A DNA stretch of 64,000 nt, from IMG/VR virus record IMGVR_UViG_3300031688_001478, positions 1 through 64,000 of that record. One strand, given 5' to 3'. The notes below the pieces were generated by a model, which was not told where the DNA came from, ran no database searches, and worked only from the letters and a program-made list of their open reading frames with translations. Below, in pieces: positions 46,001-53,686 of the stretch (positions are counted from its first letter, which is position 1; the number at the start of each line of letters is the position of its first letter). The position numbers and the translations under genes were made by a program. This DNA is from a virus.

Positions 46001-49000
46001 TAGGAGTATTTTCGTTTAACTCTCCACCCGGTAGTTTAGTTACATCATAAAATGTAATAGTAGAATTATGAGTACCAGCATTATTATCTATTGCAAAACC
46101 GTTTGTTCCGTCTGTCTCTAAAGCATCACTTATTAGTGTGCCGTTAATAAGCACTTCTATATGCGGATAGTTACCGTTTATAATTTGTAAGTTGTCTATT
46201 GCAATGTTACCTGCTTCCGGAGTTGCTTGACTAGTTACGTTGCCTGACTCAGGAGCAAAAGTAAATGCTAATGATCCAGATGTTGTTCTTTCAGTAGGAA
46301 CAATAGTTGATCTGCTACCAGAATCGAATTCCCAATTAACAGTATTGTCTTCTTCTACGGCTACTACTGTTGTGCCATTGATATTAACAATAACGTTAGT
46401 GTTCGTTGTGGCGTTTGCAGTTTCAAAACTGTATCGCTGTCTAGGTTGGAAACGCTTAGAGCCAGTATTAAGAATAATATCTGCTGAGTTATCTAATTTT
46501 AATTTGTTTACAAGGTCATCTTTTTGTGCATCGTTGGCACTACTTACAGTAAAGTCGTTACCTGAAAGTTGTAACTTGTAGTTAGTGGACGCCGCTGTGC
46601 CCAGTGTAAGTACTGATGCTGTAACGTTAGCGTTGGTATTAGCGTTGGTGTTAATTGCTTCTGCAACAAGTGTAACATTACTAGACGAACTGAGGTCAAT
46701 GAACGATGCCGCATTTGCGGAGAAGTTATCTGTTATGCTTATACCAGTTAACACATTAGCACTAAAGGATCCTGAGCTATCTAAGAATGCATTACTAACA
46801 GCATACGGCTTACTGAAGTAAGTTGTAATATTTGCAGTAAGTAACTGTGCCGCTACAACTGTTACACTAGGATTAATAGTATAACCATATCCTGGTTCAG
46901 TAACTGTAACATCTTTAATAGTACCGTCTGTGTTCAAGTTAACAGTTGCTTCAGCAGTTGTTCCACCTGCGTACATAAATGATCCTGGGATCTCTGCTGG
47001 TGGTCCTTCAATTTCTAAAACAGGTACACTATAGAATTTAGTAGTTGCACCTAGTAGTTCCACTTCACTAATTACACTAACAATATCTTCCGGATAAACA
47101 ATTTGTATTAATTGATTTTCGCTTGTAATTTCTGAATCTTGTATTTTAATATCTAGTCTCTGGTTGTTTTGAACGTCACCAAAATCTCCAGACTTAAGAG
47201 CCCACTCGTCGTATACTGCTATACTACCAGGAACTAATACTTTATCACTGTTAAGTAATTTTTCAATACTTGCCTTAGTACCCTTGTCTCTAATCATACC
47301 ATTGTAGAAATCGAATTGGTTATCGTCTACAAGTTCAAACTCTCTTAGATATTTTCTTTCGGTGTAACCATACTGTCGTCTACTTGCTTCGTATACTTGT
47401 CTTTCAACTGGTACATGACCGATCTCATTGTATCTACCCATGTCTTGTGCAAGTGTATCGTAGTTTGGCTTTAAGCCATCTTCAGTAATTAAGAAACCTT
47501 CACTCATTAACGAGCCTGTCCAGTTTGCTGTTCTCTTACCTTTAACTTTTAATCTTTTTTGTCTATGCCCAAACACTGTGTCGTAAATTGTATCTCCAAA
47601 CACAGTCTTATTATTAATAAGCATAGCATGTTCTATACTATTTGTATGGATAATAATTCCAAAAATCTGCGAGTTAGTTGGTGGAGTAACTTCAATAGTA
47701 CTTCCTTCTCTAACAATTAAACAGTCTGTTGGTAAAATCTTTTTACCAGTTTCGTCTAATATACTAAACTGTCCTTTAAATGATTCTGCAATCTCGCTTA
47801 TTCTACCTTCAATGGAAGTGAACTTAATTTTTCTTGCCATTGGACTTAGGCTTAATGTATTACCAGTTGCCCACTTACCTAAACTCCAGAATAAAAATTG
47901 CTTGCCTGAATATACCCAGTCACTAACATCATTTATTTCGTTGTTGAAGTCGTTAAAGTCGTAGCCTTGTGTTTTCTGCTTTCTTCCTAACTCAGTTAAG
48001 AACTCAAATACTTCGCCTATAGTTTTATAAACTGTGCCGTATTCTACACGTTCTGTTACGCCAGTTCCTTCTAAGTAGTAAGTTGCTTCAGCGGCATTAA
48101 CCATTGGCAATGAGCTGAGCCTTTGATAAAATTCTGTATTAGTTACTGCTGTTGCTTTTGCAACTGCACTTTTTGCCTGGTAGTAGTTGTATCCAGACTT
48201 AACAATATCGCCTGCGTTGTATGAGAGTGTAGCCCCGTAATTTGAAAAGTCTGCTGGTTCGCCTCCAACACTTACTTCTGTACGTTGCCCTTCTTTATTA
48301 GAAGGCTCAACTTCAAAGAATCTCTTAGTACTGCTGTATCCTGAAAGTTTGTAATACCCGTCTGCTGTAAGCTCAACTATTACACCAGTGTATTGGTTTG
48401 TAGTTGTGTAAGGTCCAACGTGAACACTTACTTGAATATCTTCATGTGGAAGAATTAAACTTGAACTATTACCTGTTATGCTGTAGCTATCGCTGAATAC
48501 TGTCATAGTATCTTTGTCAACAAAGCCAGCAAACTTATGTCCTAGTTTACCGTTAACTGATTTAAACGGAGTAGCAAATTCTGTTTTGGTGTTTATACCA
48601 TGGAATCGTAAGTACGAATCAATAAATTGTGTATACCCTGTGTTAGTAAGTAATGTTTTATTGTCAGCGGCAGTATTACCGTGTACAATTGCATCTTTAA
48701 CTTGGTAACGTTTAAATGTTGTTTTGTCAAGTAGTTGTAAAGGGTTTGCTGAACTTCTAATAATTTTTTCTGGCTCTGCAAACACACTAGCAAACTTACC
48801 TGGCTTTGTGAGGAATAATGCTTCTGCTATTGCAAAAGGATATTGCTCTGACATCTTCCAAGCATTCTCTACTGGAGCTCCATCGCCAAATTTCCATTCA
48901 TTAGCAACCTTTGTAACGTCACTAGTGTATGTAGTTGTCTGTGTATTAACTAATGAGTAATTCTCTGTGCCTGCTGTAGCAAATGTGCCTGCACCTAATA

Positions 49001-52000
49001 TGTTGTTTGCAAGGTCAGTTGTAGTAAATCTAAACTTAGGACCTACGGTGTACGGATATGCTGGAGCGCCAGCAGTATCTATTGTGGCAACATACGCCCA
49101 TACGCCACTTGGAAACTCTGGAGTTACCATAAAGCGTCCATTAAATTCGTCTAAGTCACCTGTTGCAGTATCGAACACATAGTCCTCTATGAACTCGCCT
49201 GTAGGTATTCCGCCTACTCCTAGTGCATAAGTATCTCTTGCGTTTGTTTTTAAACTATAACTAGATACTAAACGTTTAATATCACTAGTATCGTTTAATC
49301 TGTCTGTATATCCATATGGCCCGTAAATTGGCAAACCATCAAATGCCCAACCAATTATTGGACTATGCGTTGATGTACTCCATGCACTAAGCCCAACTGT
49401 TTTTGGACTAGGCTGTACATAACCATAGCGGTTATTTGCATCTGGGTTTCCACCTGCTGTATCTCTGCCTACTTCGTTTCTGTACATAGCATTGTAATGC
49501 CAATTGCTAGTAGTATCAATAGTAACACCTGTGTTGCCGTTAAATACTAAACCTCCGTTAACTGCAATACCTGTATGCGTTTTAGCAGTAGTTGTGGCTG
49601 TAACAAATTGTGCCGCGGTAGATGTACTTGCATCTGAGTAATGATTGGCGTCGGTAGCATCTGCTATAACTTTTATTGTATATTTCGATGTCTTGTCTTC
49701 TACAAAAGCAGTACTATTACTAATAGGGAATGTTCCAATAACATGATTTAATAAGTTACTTGTTGTTACATTAATGTGCGTAGTGGTGCCGTCTGTTCTT
49801 TCGTTTATATGTAAACCGTCTGTAGTTCCTACAAACGAAGTTGCACTAGCTGTTGCTGTGCCAAGCTCTGCTTGAGTCCATACTGTGGTTCTAGTTGTGG
49901 ACGCTGTGCTTGAAATATTTGCTGGTGCTAATAACTTAGCATCTGCGTCTACTGGTAACATACTCTTTAATCCAATACGTCTGTAAGGATTATTAATTTT
50001 GTATGCTGAATTATCTACATTCTTTGTGGTGCCTTGCCTAATGATACCGTTTTCAATATCACTCCACATTGGTTTGTTGCCACTACCATAATTAGTGTTT
50101 GTTGTTGTAATATATTGAGTGTCCCACCAGCTTGGCTTTTTAACAAGTCCCAACATTTCCCATGGATGCGTATGTGGTCTAGCAGTATCAAAACTATCTT
50201 CAAAAATGCCTCTCCAGTACCCAGCGTTTGCTGTGCCTGAGTTATAGTTCCATGTAAACGGTTTATCAACATCGTAATATTCGTTTTCAACAAAGTCCGC
50301 TTCGTTTCTTGCAATAAATTTGTTAAAGTTTTCTCTTAAAATGTTGTAGTATGCAGTTCTAGAAATACCAGTATTTCTAAATGTTCCTGGTCTAATATCG
50401 TGTACATTTAAATCTGGATAATTTAGTTTGTCTCTATAAACTTGTTGTATGCTGTTGTAAACTCTCTTTTCAAATTCTAATAAAATCTCATCTTGCTTAT
50501 CGTTGTCTGCAACTGTTCTACTGCCGTCATGTCCAACTATAACGTTAATTGCTTCTGCAAATGATGTATCAGACATAATTTTTGGTAACTGTACAGGTGT
50601 AATACCCATAGCAGATGTAGTTGGAGGACATTGAGCACTTTCTCTATTTTTGTTAAAGAATCTAACTTTAATAGTATTGCCTAATGTTAACGTATATTCT
50701 GTTGTAAATGATAGAGTACACACGCCGAGTTTGCCAGCCATTGTATAATCTTTATCTATTAATAATAATACATCATTGCCTTTAGCATCTTGATCATAAA
50801 CATGAATAGCATTTTCTATTTTATCTAAATTTAAGAAGTTAGATAGTGTGTATTCTTTTTGTACAATATTATTAATAAGAAGTAATTCTTCATCATACCT
50901 GTCGCCTAATGCTAACATGTAACTGTAGTCAAATACTAGTTTACCTGGATTGTATGCTATGACGTTTTGTAGAACGTCTTCCAATATTGCATGGTCAGTC
51001 ATTACTGTTGTATCGTTAGCATCGATATAGCGTTTAATTTCTTTCTTTAATCTGTTTTTATATTTTAGATACTCATCGCCGTTAAACTTCATTGCATCTA
51101 CAATGTTAAATTTATCGTTGCTTATAAGGAATCCTGCCATCTGCAAATCGTCGTCTGTTTGCACAATTTTGTTTGCAAGAGTTTTATCGTCATCTAGGCT
51201 AGCAAAATTGTTATCACCTAAAGCATTACCAACTATGTTTGTTTGCTCTTGGATATAGTCCTTAACATGTTCTAAGTACTGCGGTTCACTAATAGTTAAT
51301 ACATCAGATTTTTCAGTATTAGCATACCAGCCTAACGGTAATTCATATCGCCCGGTTCGTTTCTTGTCTTGTATTATTCCAGTAGTTGTTGGAGTAGTAA
51401 TTCTAATAGTATCATTCTTTACTACATTGAATGTTGTAAACTCTATTGCTTTTAACGTAGTGTTGTATGTCCAGTCTGCTCTACGAATTCCATTTACTTT
51501 TACTCTAATTTTAGTAGCATCAGACGGTACAGTAGTAAGGTTCCAGAGTGTGCGTTTATTGTCGATGTCAAGTTGCGATACTTCAAAATCGTCTTCCACT
51601 TTCTGTTTAAATGAGTCTTTATGTCCACGCCATGCTGTGTCGTAAGTAATTACTCCGTCAGTATCTGTCTTCTTATAATAACTATAACCTTTTACAAAGC
51701 TAGTAGTTGTGCCGCCGAAAGGTGTGTAACTAATTACATCACTAGACATGTTATTATCAAACACAATTTCACTAAAGTTATTAAAGTTTTTATATTCTAA
51801 TGGGAATCCTAATACACTGTCGTTAGTTGAACTAGTAAGTGCGTCCTTATAGGAAAATAACTTAGTTCCTTTGAATGATGAACTTGGATACGTTACTTCG
51901 TTGCCAACAGATTTTTTACTAGAGTCGTATGCCGCAAATAATGGCGCTGAATTAACTTTTGTCTTTCTTTGACCAACAATCCATTTTGTTCCAGACCAGT

Positions 52001-53678
52001 AGTATTCTTTACCTTGATGTTGCACTCCAAACAGAACAGCTACAATGTCGCCTGTTACTGGAGTCCACGGAACAAAGTTTGAGTCACCGTCAACTGCTCC
52101 AACTGGATTAGTTGTTGGATGTGGCATCCTTGTTAATTTTATTCTGTTATTAAAAGTTAATGCTACACCGTCTGCAATAGTTTCTGCTTGACTTAATGTA
52201 ATAGTAAGTGTGCTAGTATTAATTGTTTTTACTGTTGTATCGACACCACTAATGCCTGTGCCTTTAACTAAAGCACCAACGTAAACATCTGCCATACTAT
52301 CTAGTACAACAGTAGTGGAACTAGAAACAGCACCGTTAACAGTTTGTGTTTGCGTATCCTCTACAACATAAATGTATTTTGATATGGTTGCATCTTCGTC
52401 TGGTAATAGCAGTTTGTTAGCAAGTTTTAATCCTTGATTATCTAGTAAAGCACTAACGGCTCTGCCTTGCACTTCATTTTTAGTATAGCCTGTGCCACTT
52501 AAATCAGCACTGAATGTTGTTCCTTTACTTCCAAAGTTATATAATTCTAAATTTCTATCAAATTCTAGGATCGGTCTTTTTGCTCTGTAAGCCTTATCAG
52601 GCAATGCAGTAGCCGATTCTGTAAATCTATCTTTGTGATGCCAAAAGTTAATCCTACTCCAAGTATTGTTATCTTCAGCGGCCCTTTGCATAATCAAGTA
52701 GTCGGGTACTATCTGGGTGTTGCCGCCATCCCATGGATCAGCATCAAAGCCTGCAGTACCTGTGTTCATGTATGAAAGAAACTTGCCAGTGCCTGTAACA
52801 TATCCTTTCCAGTAAGTTTCACCAGTTAATGTTATATCATCTAATCCAATAAAGAATTCGTTGTCAATTTTCTTTCCTAGTGCGTCATAGTATTGTCTAG
52901 CAGTGCCGTTGTCTTCTAATAATAATGCGGCGGCTGTAATTGCGCCTGATGGTATGTCAGATGCTATAAGCGTTGATTCCGCCGTTATAACTTCATCGTC
53001 CCACGGTGTAAATGCTGGTGTTGAAAATATAGCACTAAAGTTTTGATCCTTAGCATATAACACTATGCTATCGCCTACACCTTCTACGATGTATCTGATT
53101 CCTAAGTACGTTGCTGGAATAACATGTGTGCCTGCAAATTCTATAACAGCGCCGTTTTTAAGTTCTATGCCATTAGGTGAAGTATAAAACTTCTTGCCTA
53201 TTATATCTTTTAAAACATTAATAGTTGTTGCACTAGTTCCGTTAACTGTAATCTTGTTTGGGCCGTCTGTGCTCCAGAAATATTCCTGGAAGTTAACTAG
53301 CTTGTCGTAATCAATTGGAGGTAAAAAACTATAAAAATTTGTGTCAAACAATACATTTTCGTTTTTAGTATCTACGCCATAACTCGATAATTGGTTAACA
53401 AAGTCTTCGTAGAATAATACATTTGTTGCTTCGCCGGTAGATCCATCAATTGTGTTTACTACTGGCTCTAAACTGTATTTTTGTCTGCTTGGATTTGGTT
53501 CAACAATGTAGTGGTCTTGGCTGGAGTTAAATTGATCTGGCTCCTTACGTCCAATGTATGCGGAAATTGTTTCAATGTTACTTTTACTGAATAACTGTTC
53601 TACGGTACTTTCAAAAAAGTTCTTTAATACCGTGGTCTGTAATGCACCGGGTAACTTACTTATTTGCTTATCAGCCAT
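37068..53678 (-). CDS. Giant baseplate protein at the gp7 position, with YHYH domain
   Basis: An uninterrupted 5,536-codon frame, over a quarter of the window. Its place directly after gp6 is that of T4 gp7 (about 1,030 residues). Visible parts: an N-terminal region with NFQEYFWSTDGP; a YHYH domain (about residues 1360-1555) with WHYNAM, GWAFDGLPIYGPYGY, then AYPYTVGPKF; three copies of a small beta module with V-x-G-x-G-I and L-x-x-x-x-x-x-x-x-G-x-x-L/I-x-F (about 445-510, 2930-2997, 3087-3152); a proline-rich linker (about 3370-3510, with PPPPPVPPKPPVPP); a Gly-rich collagen-like stretch (about 4245-4285); and a charged, more globular C-terminal third. It would form the baseplate wedge periphery and possibly fibre-like arms. 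The gp7 equivalence rests mainly on gene order. Confidence 0.75.
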   Translation of the reverse strand: MADKQISKLPGALQTTVLKNFFESTVEQLFSKSNIETISAYIGRKEPDQFNSSQDHYIVEPNPSRQKYSLEPVVNTIDGSTGEATNVLFYEDFVNQLSSYGVDTKNENVLFDTNFYSFLPPIDYDKLVNFQEYFWSTDGPNKITVNGTSATTINVLKDIIGKKFYTSPNGIELKNGAVIEFAGTHVIPATYLGIRYIVEGVGDSIVLYAKDQNFSAIFSTPAFTPWDDEVITAESTLIASDIPSGAITAAALLLEDNGTARQYYDALGKKIDNEFFIGLDDITLTGETYWKGYVTGTGKFLSYMNTGTAGFDADPWDGGNTQIVPDYLIMQRAAEDNNTWSRINFWHHKDRFTESATALPDKAYRAKRPILEFDRNLELYNFGSKGTTFSADLSGTGYTKNEVQGRAVSALLDNQGLKLANKLLLPDEDATISKYIYVVEDTQTQTVNGAVSSSTTVVLDSMADVYVGALVKGTGISGVDTTVKTINTSTLTITLSQAETIADGVALTFNNRIKLTRMPHPTTNPVGAVDGDSNFVPWTPVTGDIVAVLFGVQHQGKEYYWSGTKWIVGQRKTKVNSAPLFAAYDSSKKSVGNEVTYPSSSFKGTKLFSYKDALTSSTNDSVLGFPLEYKNFNNFSEIVFDNNMSSDVISYTPFGGTTTSFVKGYSYYKKTDTDGVITYDTAWRGHKDSFKQKVEDDFEVSQLDIDNKRTLWNLTTVPSDATKIRVKVNGIRRADWTYNTTLKAIEFTTFNVVKNDTIRITTPTTTGIIQDKKRTGRYELPLGWYANTEKSDVLTISEPQYLEHVKDYIQEQTNIVGNALGDNNFASLDDDKTLANKIVQTDDDLQMAGFLISNDKFNIVDAMKFNGDEYLKYKNRLKKEIKRYIDANDTTVMTDHAILEDVLQNVIAYNPGKLVFDYSYMLALGDRYDEELLLINNIVQKEYTLSNFLNLDKIENAIHVYDQDAKGNDVLLLIDKDYTMAGKLGVCTLSFTTEYTLTLGNTIKVRFFNKNRESAQCPPTTSAMGITPVQLPKIMSDTSFAEAINVIVGHDGSRTVADNDKQDEILLEFEKRVYNSIQQVYRDKLNYPDLNVHDIRPGTFRNTGISRTAYYNILRENFNKFIARNEADFVENEYYDVDKPFTWNYNSGTANAGYWRGIFEDSFDTARPHTHPWEMLGLVKKPSWWDTQYITTTNTNYGSGNKPMWSDIENGIIRQGTTKNVDNSAYKINNPYRRIGLKSMLPVDADAKLLAPANISSTASTTRTTVWTQAELGTATASATSFVGTTDGLHINERTDGTTTHINVTTSNLLNHVIGTFPISNSTAFVEDKTSKYTIKVIADATDANHYSDASTSTAAQFVTATTTAKTHTGIAVNGGLVFNGNTGVTIDTTSNWHYNAMYRNEVGRDTAGGNPDANNRYGYVQPSPKTVGLSAWSTSTHSPIIGWAFDGLPIYGPYGYTDRLNDTSDIKRLVSSYSLKTNARDTYALGVGGIPTGEFIEDYVFDTATGDLDEFNGRFMVTPEFPSGVWAYVATIDTAGAPAYPYTVGPKFRFTTTDLANNILGAGTFATAGTENYSLVNTQTTTYTSDVTKVANEWKFGDGAPVENAWKMSEQYPFAIAEALFLTKPGKFASVFAEPEKIIRSSANPLQLLDKTTFKRYQVKDAIVHGNTAADNKTLLTNTGYTQFIDSYLRFHGINTKTEFATPFKSVNGKLGHKFAGFVDKDTMTVFSDSYSITGNSSSLILPHEDIQVSVHVGPYTTTNQYTGVIVELTADGYYKLSGYSSTKRFFEVEPSNKEGQRTEVSVGGEPADFSNYGATLSYNAGDIVKSGYNYYQAKSAVAKATAVTNTEFYQRLSSLPMVNAAEATYYLEGTGVTERVEYGTVYKTIGEVFEFLTELGRKQKTQGYDFNDFNNEINDVSDWVYSGKQFLFWSLGKWATGNTLSLSPMARKIKFTSIEGRISEIAESFKGQFSILDETGKKILPTDCLIVREGSTIEVTPPTNSQIFGIIIHTNSIEHAMLINNKTVFGDTIYDTVFGHRQKRLKVKGKRTANWTGSLMSEGFLITEDGLKPNYDTLAQDMGRYNEIGHVPVERQVYEASRRQYGYTERKYLREFELVDDNQFDFYNGMIRDKGTKASIEKLLNSDKVLVPGSIAVYDEWALKSGDFGDVQNNQRLDIKIQDSEITSENQLIQIVYPEDIVSVISEVELLGATTKFYSVPVLEIEGPPAEIPGSFMYAGGTTAEATVNLNTDGTIKDVTVTEPGYGYTINPSVTVVAAQLLTANITTYFSKPYAVSNAFLDSSGSFSANVLTGISITDNFSANAASFIDLSSSSNVTLVAEAINTNANTNANVTASVLTLGTAASTNYKLQLSGNDFTVSSANDAQKDDLVNKLKLDNSADIILNTGSKRFQPRQRYSFETANATTNTNVIVNINGTTVVAVEEDNTVNWEFDSGSRSTIVPTERTTSGSLAFTFAPESGNVTSQATPEAGNIAIDNLQIINGNYPHIEVLINGTLISDALETDGTNGFAIDNNAGTHNSTITFYDVTKLPGGELNENTPITIIERATVDFAEAYQGDLPGSTLNIKVKAEDALAARLKQQRTLEITPDDLSDSTILIDVDDSTRFIHRPTDMKTKDLWPTTKNVDFTGITDSKYTPLPNAGYISSYNVAYQAMNLNDFTGLFDIDSRPANKIPQENDVVHFAVSEHSDFNAYKLVQPTGFDATSNVAYIKFNDNLGTTMLYTDISLDAYANSNYLTDEANITNYYDNVIALKREGIALDSYYANIELADGDKMFDNTIMEVNTPVGYFLNEDQVVKNSVTISGIGYKEPLRLLIEKIEPTVSGNVSAVNYYINTSETFALDANVGTSNTVNLTYTGTTSMNDFEEGSYITFTDSSTGALNGNTYKASNVTVSPSTMATTLVDTTDTGIYSTTINGALSSATTIIITAGDNTIQVGHVVSGSGIPANTKVTAITDAVTMVVDTAVTMSNGATIQFSKRTNNYSTANSIITTFTVTESTFSSNVSSSALSLAVNNGLVFTTDMNTSTVANLGVVKINNAGYYSGVYRVVGKSATTISVYGDFVEPTSVVVSVGTTSGSTTATIASPNAVVTSGMLVSGAGITGGTTVAEVTVTGVVLSQNATATGTASLTFQDNAFGNATMMTDQVEVTLKEAHTLDTDGTDTIVNKVINIVDMEPNYYNWAWKVESVPSSTVIRLEGFGFDHPYATGGIRYVSEKEYKVHGTDTLPTTGGADSEAYLISKHDGDIMVNGAKVATAFPMHTSQEYADEINRQMAIKSGALVQCDSMYMSLTGITGIMNQVNKLMRGGSAAKGGTPYFQQGGAGMGGAGKPNSSIGHSLPVLPFVSGTPLVNNIIPNITTQNPIPSAVGRGVAYNTLQQQLVHTGLGYPQMPSNPPAPGVSIPVIANPIPTPPPNKGWPFTDPAGNPLPPQPIQTIVPPSTISKGQTGPGASVATTGTTVIDWTPLISLTQHDDPCPPPPPVPPKPPVPPVTSVFVNEMNTQGRGQTETFKYKFAEDTSQTYPVRILFDMYSAKDRLTVYQSTHAGSTGSKIAGTGVASTLSPIDKVDIHAWSGVKWQISAGMTPWQQNNVGPGQLINQGYTEHGNGFVKENGKISFTYDASKGRYITITLDKDSKTSTAFKYYMEHPADDVNGAGYPSKGSVGVGNPPPNGNQNTNLVTLANQTQIHGFPLYPPIAGMAHNFIGGYSNSRLNVGQNMIHLGGSGGYGGMGSINLPIYKTYPINQAPSGVPQFGVNGNMTSGAIFGGTGLVSGVGLNQKQNNTASTSYLSLTALQKNSTSGTVAPVSGTVNVPICKPKARVKICGQTKMVGAGDSFFINGDSISLSGSTNLTAIKKEILSQTTSVNVLITVDSATKEKCLMIRNKLSDPMIIRNGCAGGIYKEVLDYSIKQDNQVCFNKETTLTPTTTGAGATRHTVSGTSSTLDVATHVTSYTTNTVTAEQNRQALVKSSICITAGTGYEVGAIMRLMGGTPVVSQGTSGILAFTVNNPGSGYLTNGMATPITFKIGQRGEPGGGALVDYDAITYDSNGGIASVGLKLEGSGYSIDNPPTITVRGQGRDAEVSARLKPQPAVERPAKFVITGVDGYGGITDIQVIDRGIYKIFPSDLDAGVPIQYDIKRKTTGVLDSDTLGTLNKPGAGSGGRVFLTARDIPSCSEAGNALNDLGLPNGMILPRSPLGQLADDITLWSPLDENGNPWFGADEVQYGPDGRPLNPDGDNNGDGRNGSRGLTGANGGPGGGGDGTGGDLASFGELLMGGPNISGIRLSDELNPGLLQLLGITDGDYVCGTYPNFENIDSTGIDPQLDVTGSALTGANSTAGLLGRGGGWQGNLPWTQGFTLGMGLGNASTIANLYEYELRGVDGTSPVVFTNTNLTRQDVKPLLLQSMRYDTEAGLTLADHANVWIDNYGGNGWAYLESGTVIRKQETLTDIAFIDDVITYDADTAVKEFDINLYDPFKGIIPGFIDKDITYKVENDPIVYDPAYTKFGEEQVGQTWWDTSKVRYNWYEQGKGTYGQFAYNNMQRNNDWGSKFPGSEIVIYEWTRNTVPPIEYAGPGTAIDSGAYIDEKAINKRGKTITSYYYWVRGISEVSNDAMMKYNRNKSTQELEQLLDNPEGNRMPYFALVSPEAMTINKLGDLIKTEDSIVSLNFRRKESGLSQKHTSWTLAGEGNTNATIPHNLSIKVMDSLAGYNAINEIVPVAGLSEGERYGSQFRPRQTMFKDILAARKQMFETMNDIFSELQMDTVFTDWRVGLPTSTPHLITSNWFKLLRTNKVKNTKIYYNEDYRPLRRVKTEKQLKLIKNLLDKSIIQVQDTATSKYKLFEYTKTDNKFTLIAMENETVQWNKKVYTDKQQLEIGKEIRQILHHLYTKVFIGTHKLYWNKLFFSMVKFAIGEQIELSWAFKSTYLNVQKEETDLIQFKGLKVDNFSKAVEYFNEVKPYSSKIRNYRDIKKAPVEILKGSTSDFDRPPYFDEDATSVRILDASITADATILNSDTAYAGFVSSNAPVRKINTKIIIDRVNSDLYQNSLTTKTQRVIASSNLTEVPFNFIPYITDASDVSSLTVRHNDVVVPNVSASTLLAGAVTNWTYNVADNKIVFNKAYTDNPTLGGIQVGDVLDFESVHGFNPAKETLKESIAKNIISIEGTTEAAMGNTSVNWRASDREFKFNTHIRTAFVHAMDSAHGTGAGANTTITTNKAIMTNMVNDGNLNYTLSLVKTAVGGDFNGEILDANVFMDIVPGTHPTTFYTNTRGFDFFAWDEEVWDKDVTVNNFHGVFDTDSQGAVNYRVNNETVYGFDAVTFTKSGYGPDRPEELIVIQPFETLVMNVYTSNVSHGNIAIGTASSKPVRHTVFMDLFGRTDFYRSSTSGLTTVTAIVNEWDTTITVADADVLPNASASNKGVIWINSERIEYTGIDSISNKLLGIIRGTRGTTANPIIAVSSKVYNGEETQNIKLAGYRDPQDLNWLADDSDSSYVTTSLSDTSGSTDVNSIVGFIQGT

Positions 53679-53686
53679 GTTTTTTC

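Noticed and set aside
37068-53678. The giant frame as several genes wrongly joined
   Set aside because: The frame is open throughout with consistent composition, and frames on the other strand look like shadows. An assembly artefact cannot be excluded from sequence alone, but nothing in the sequence suggests one.
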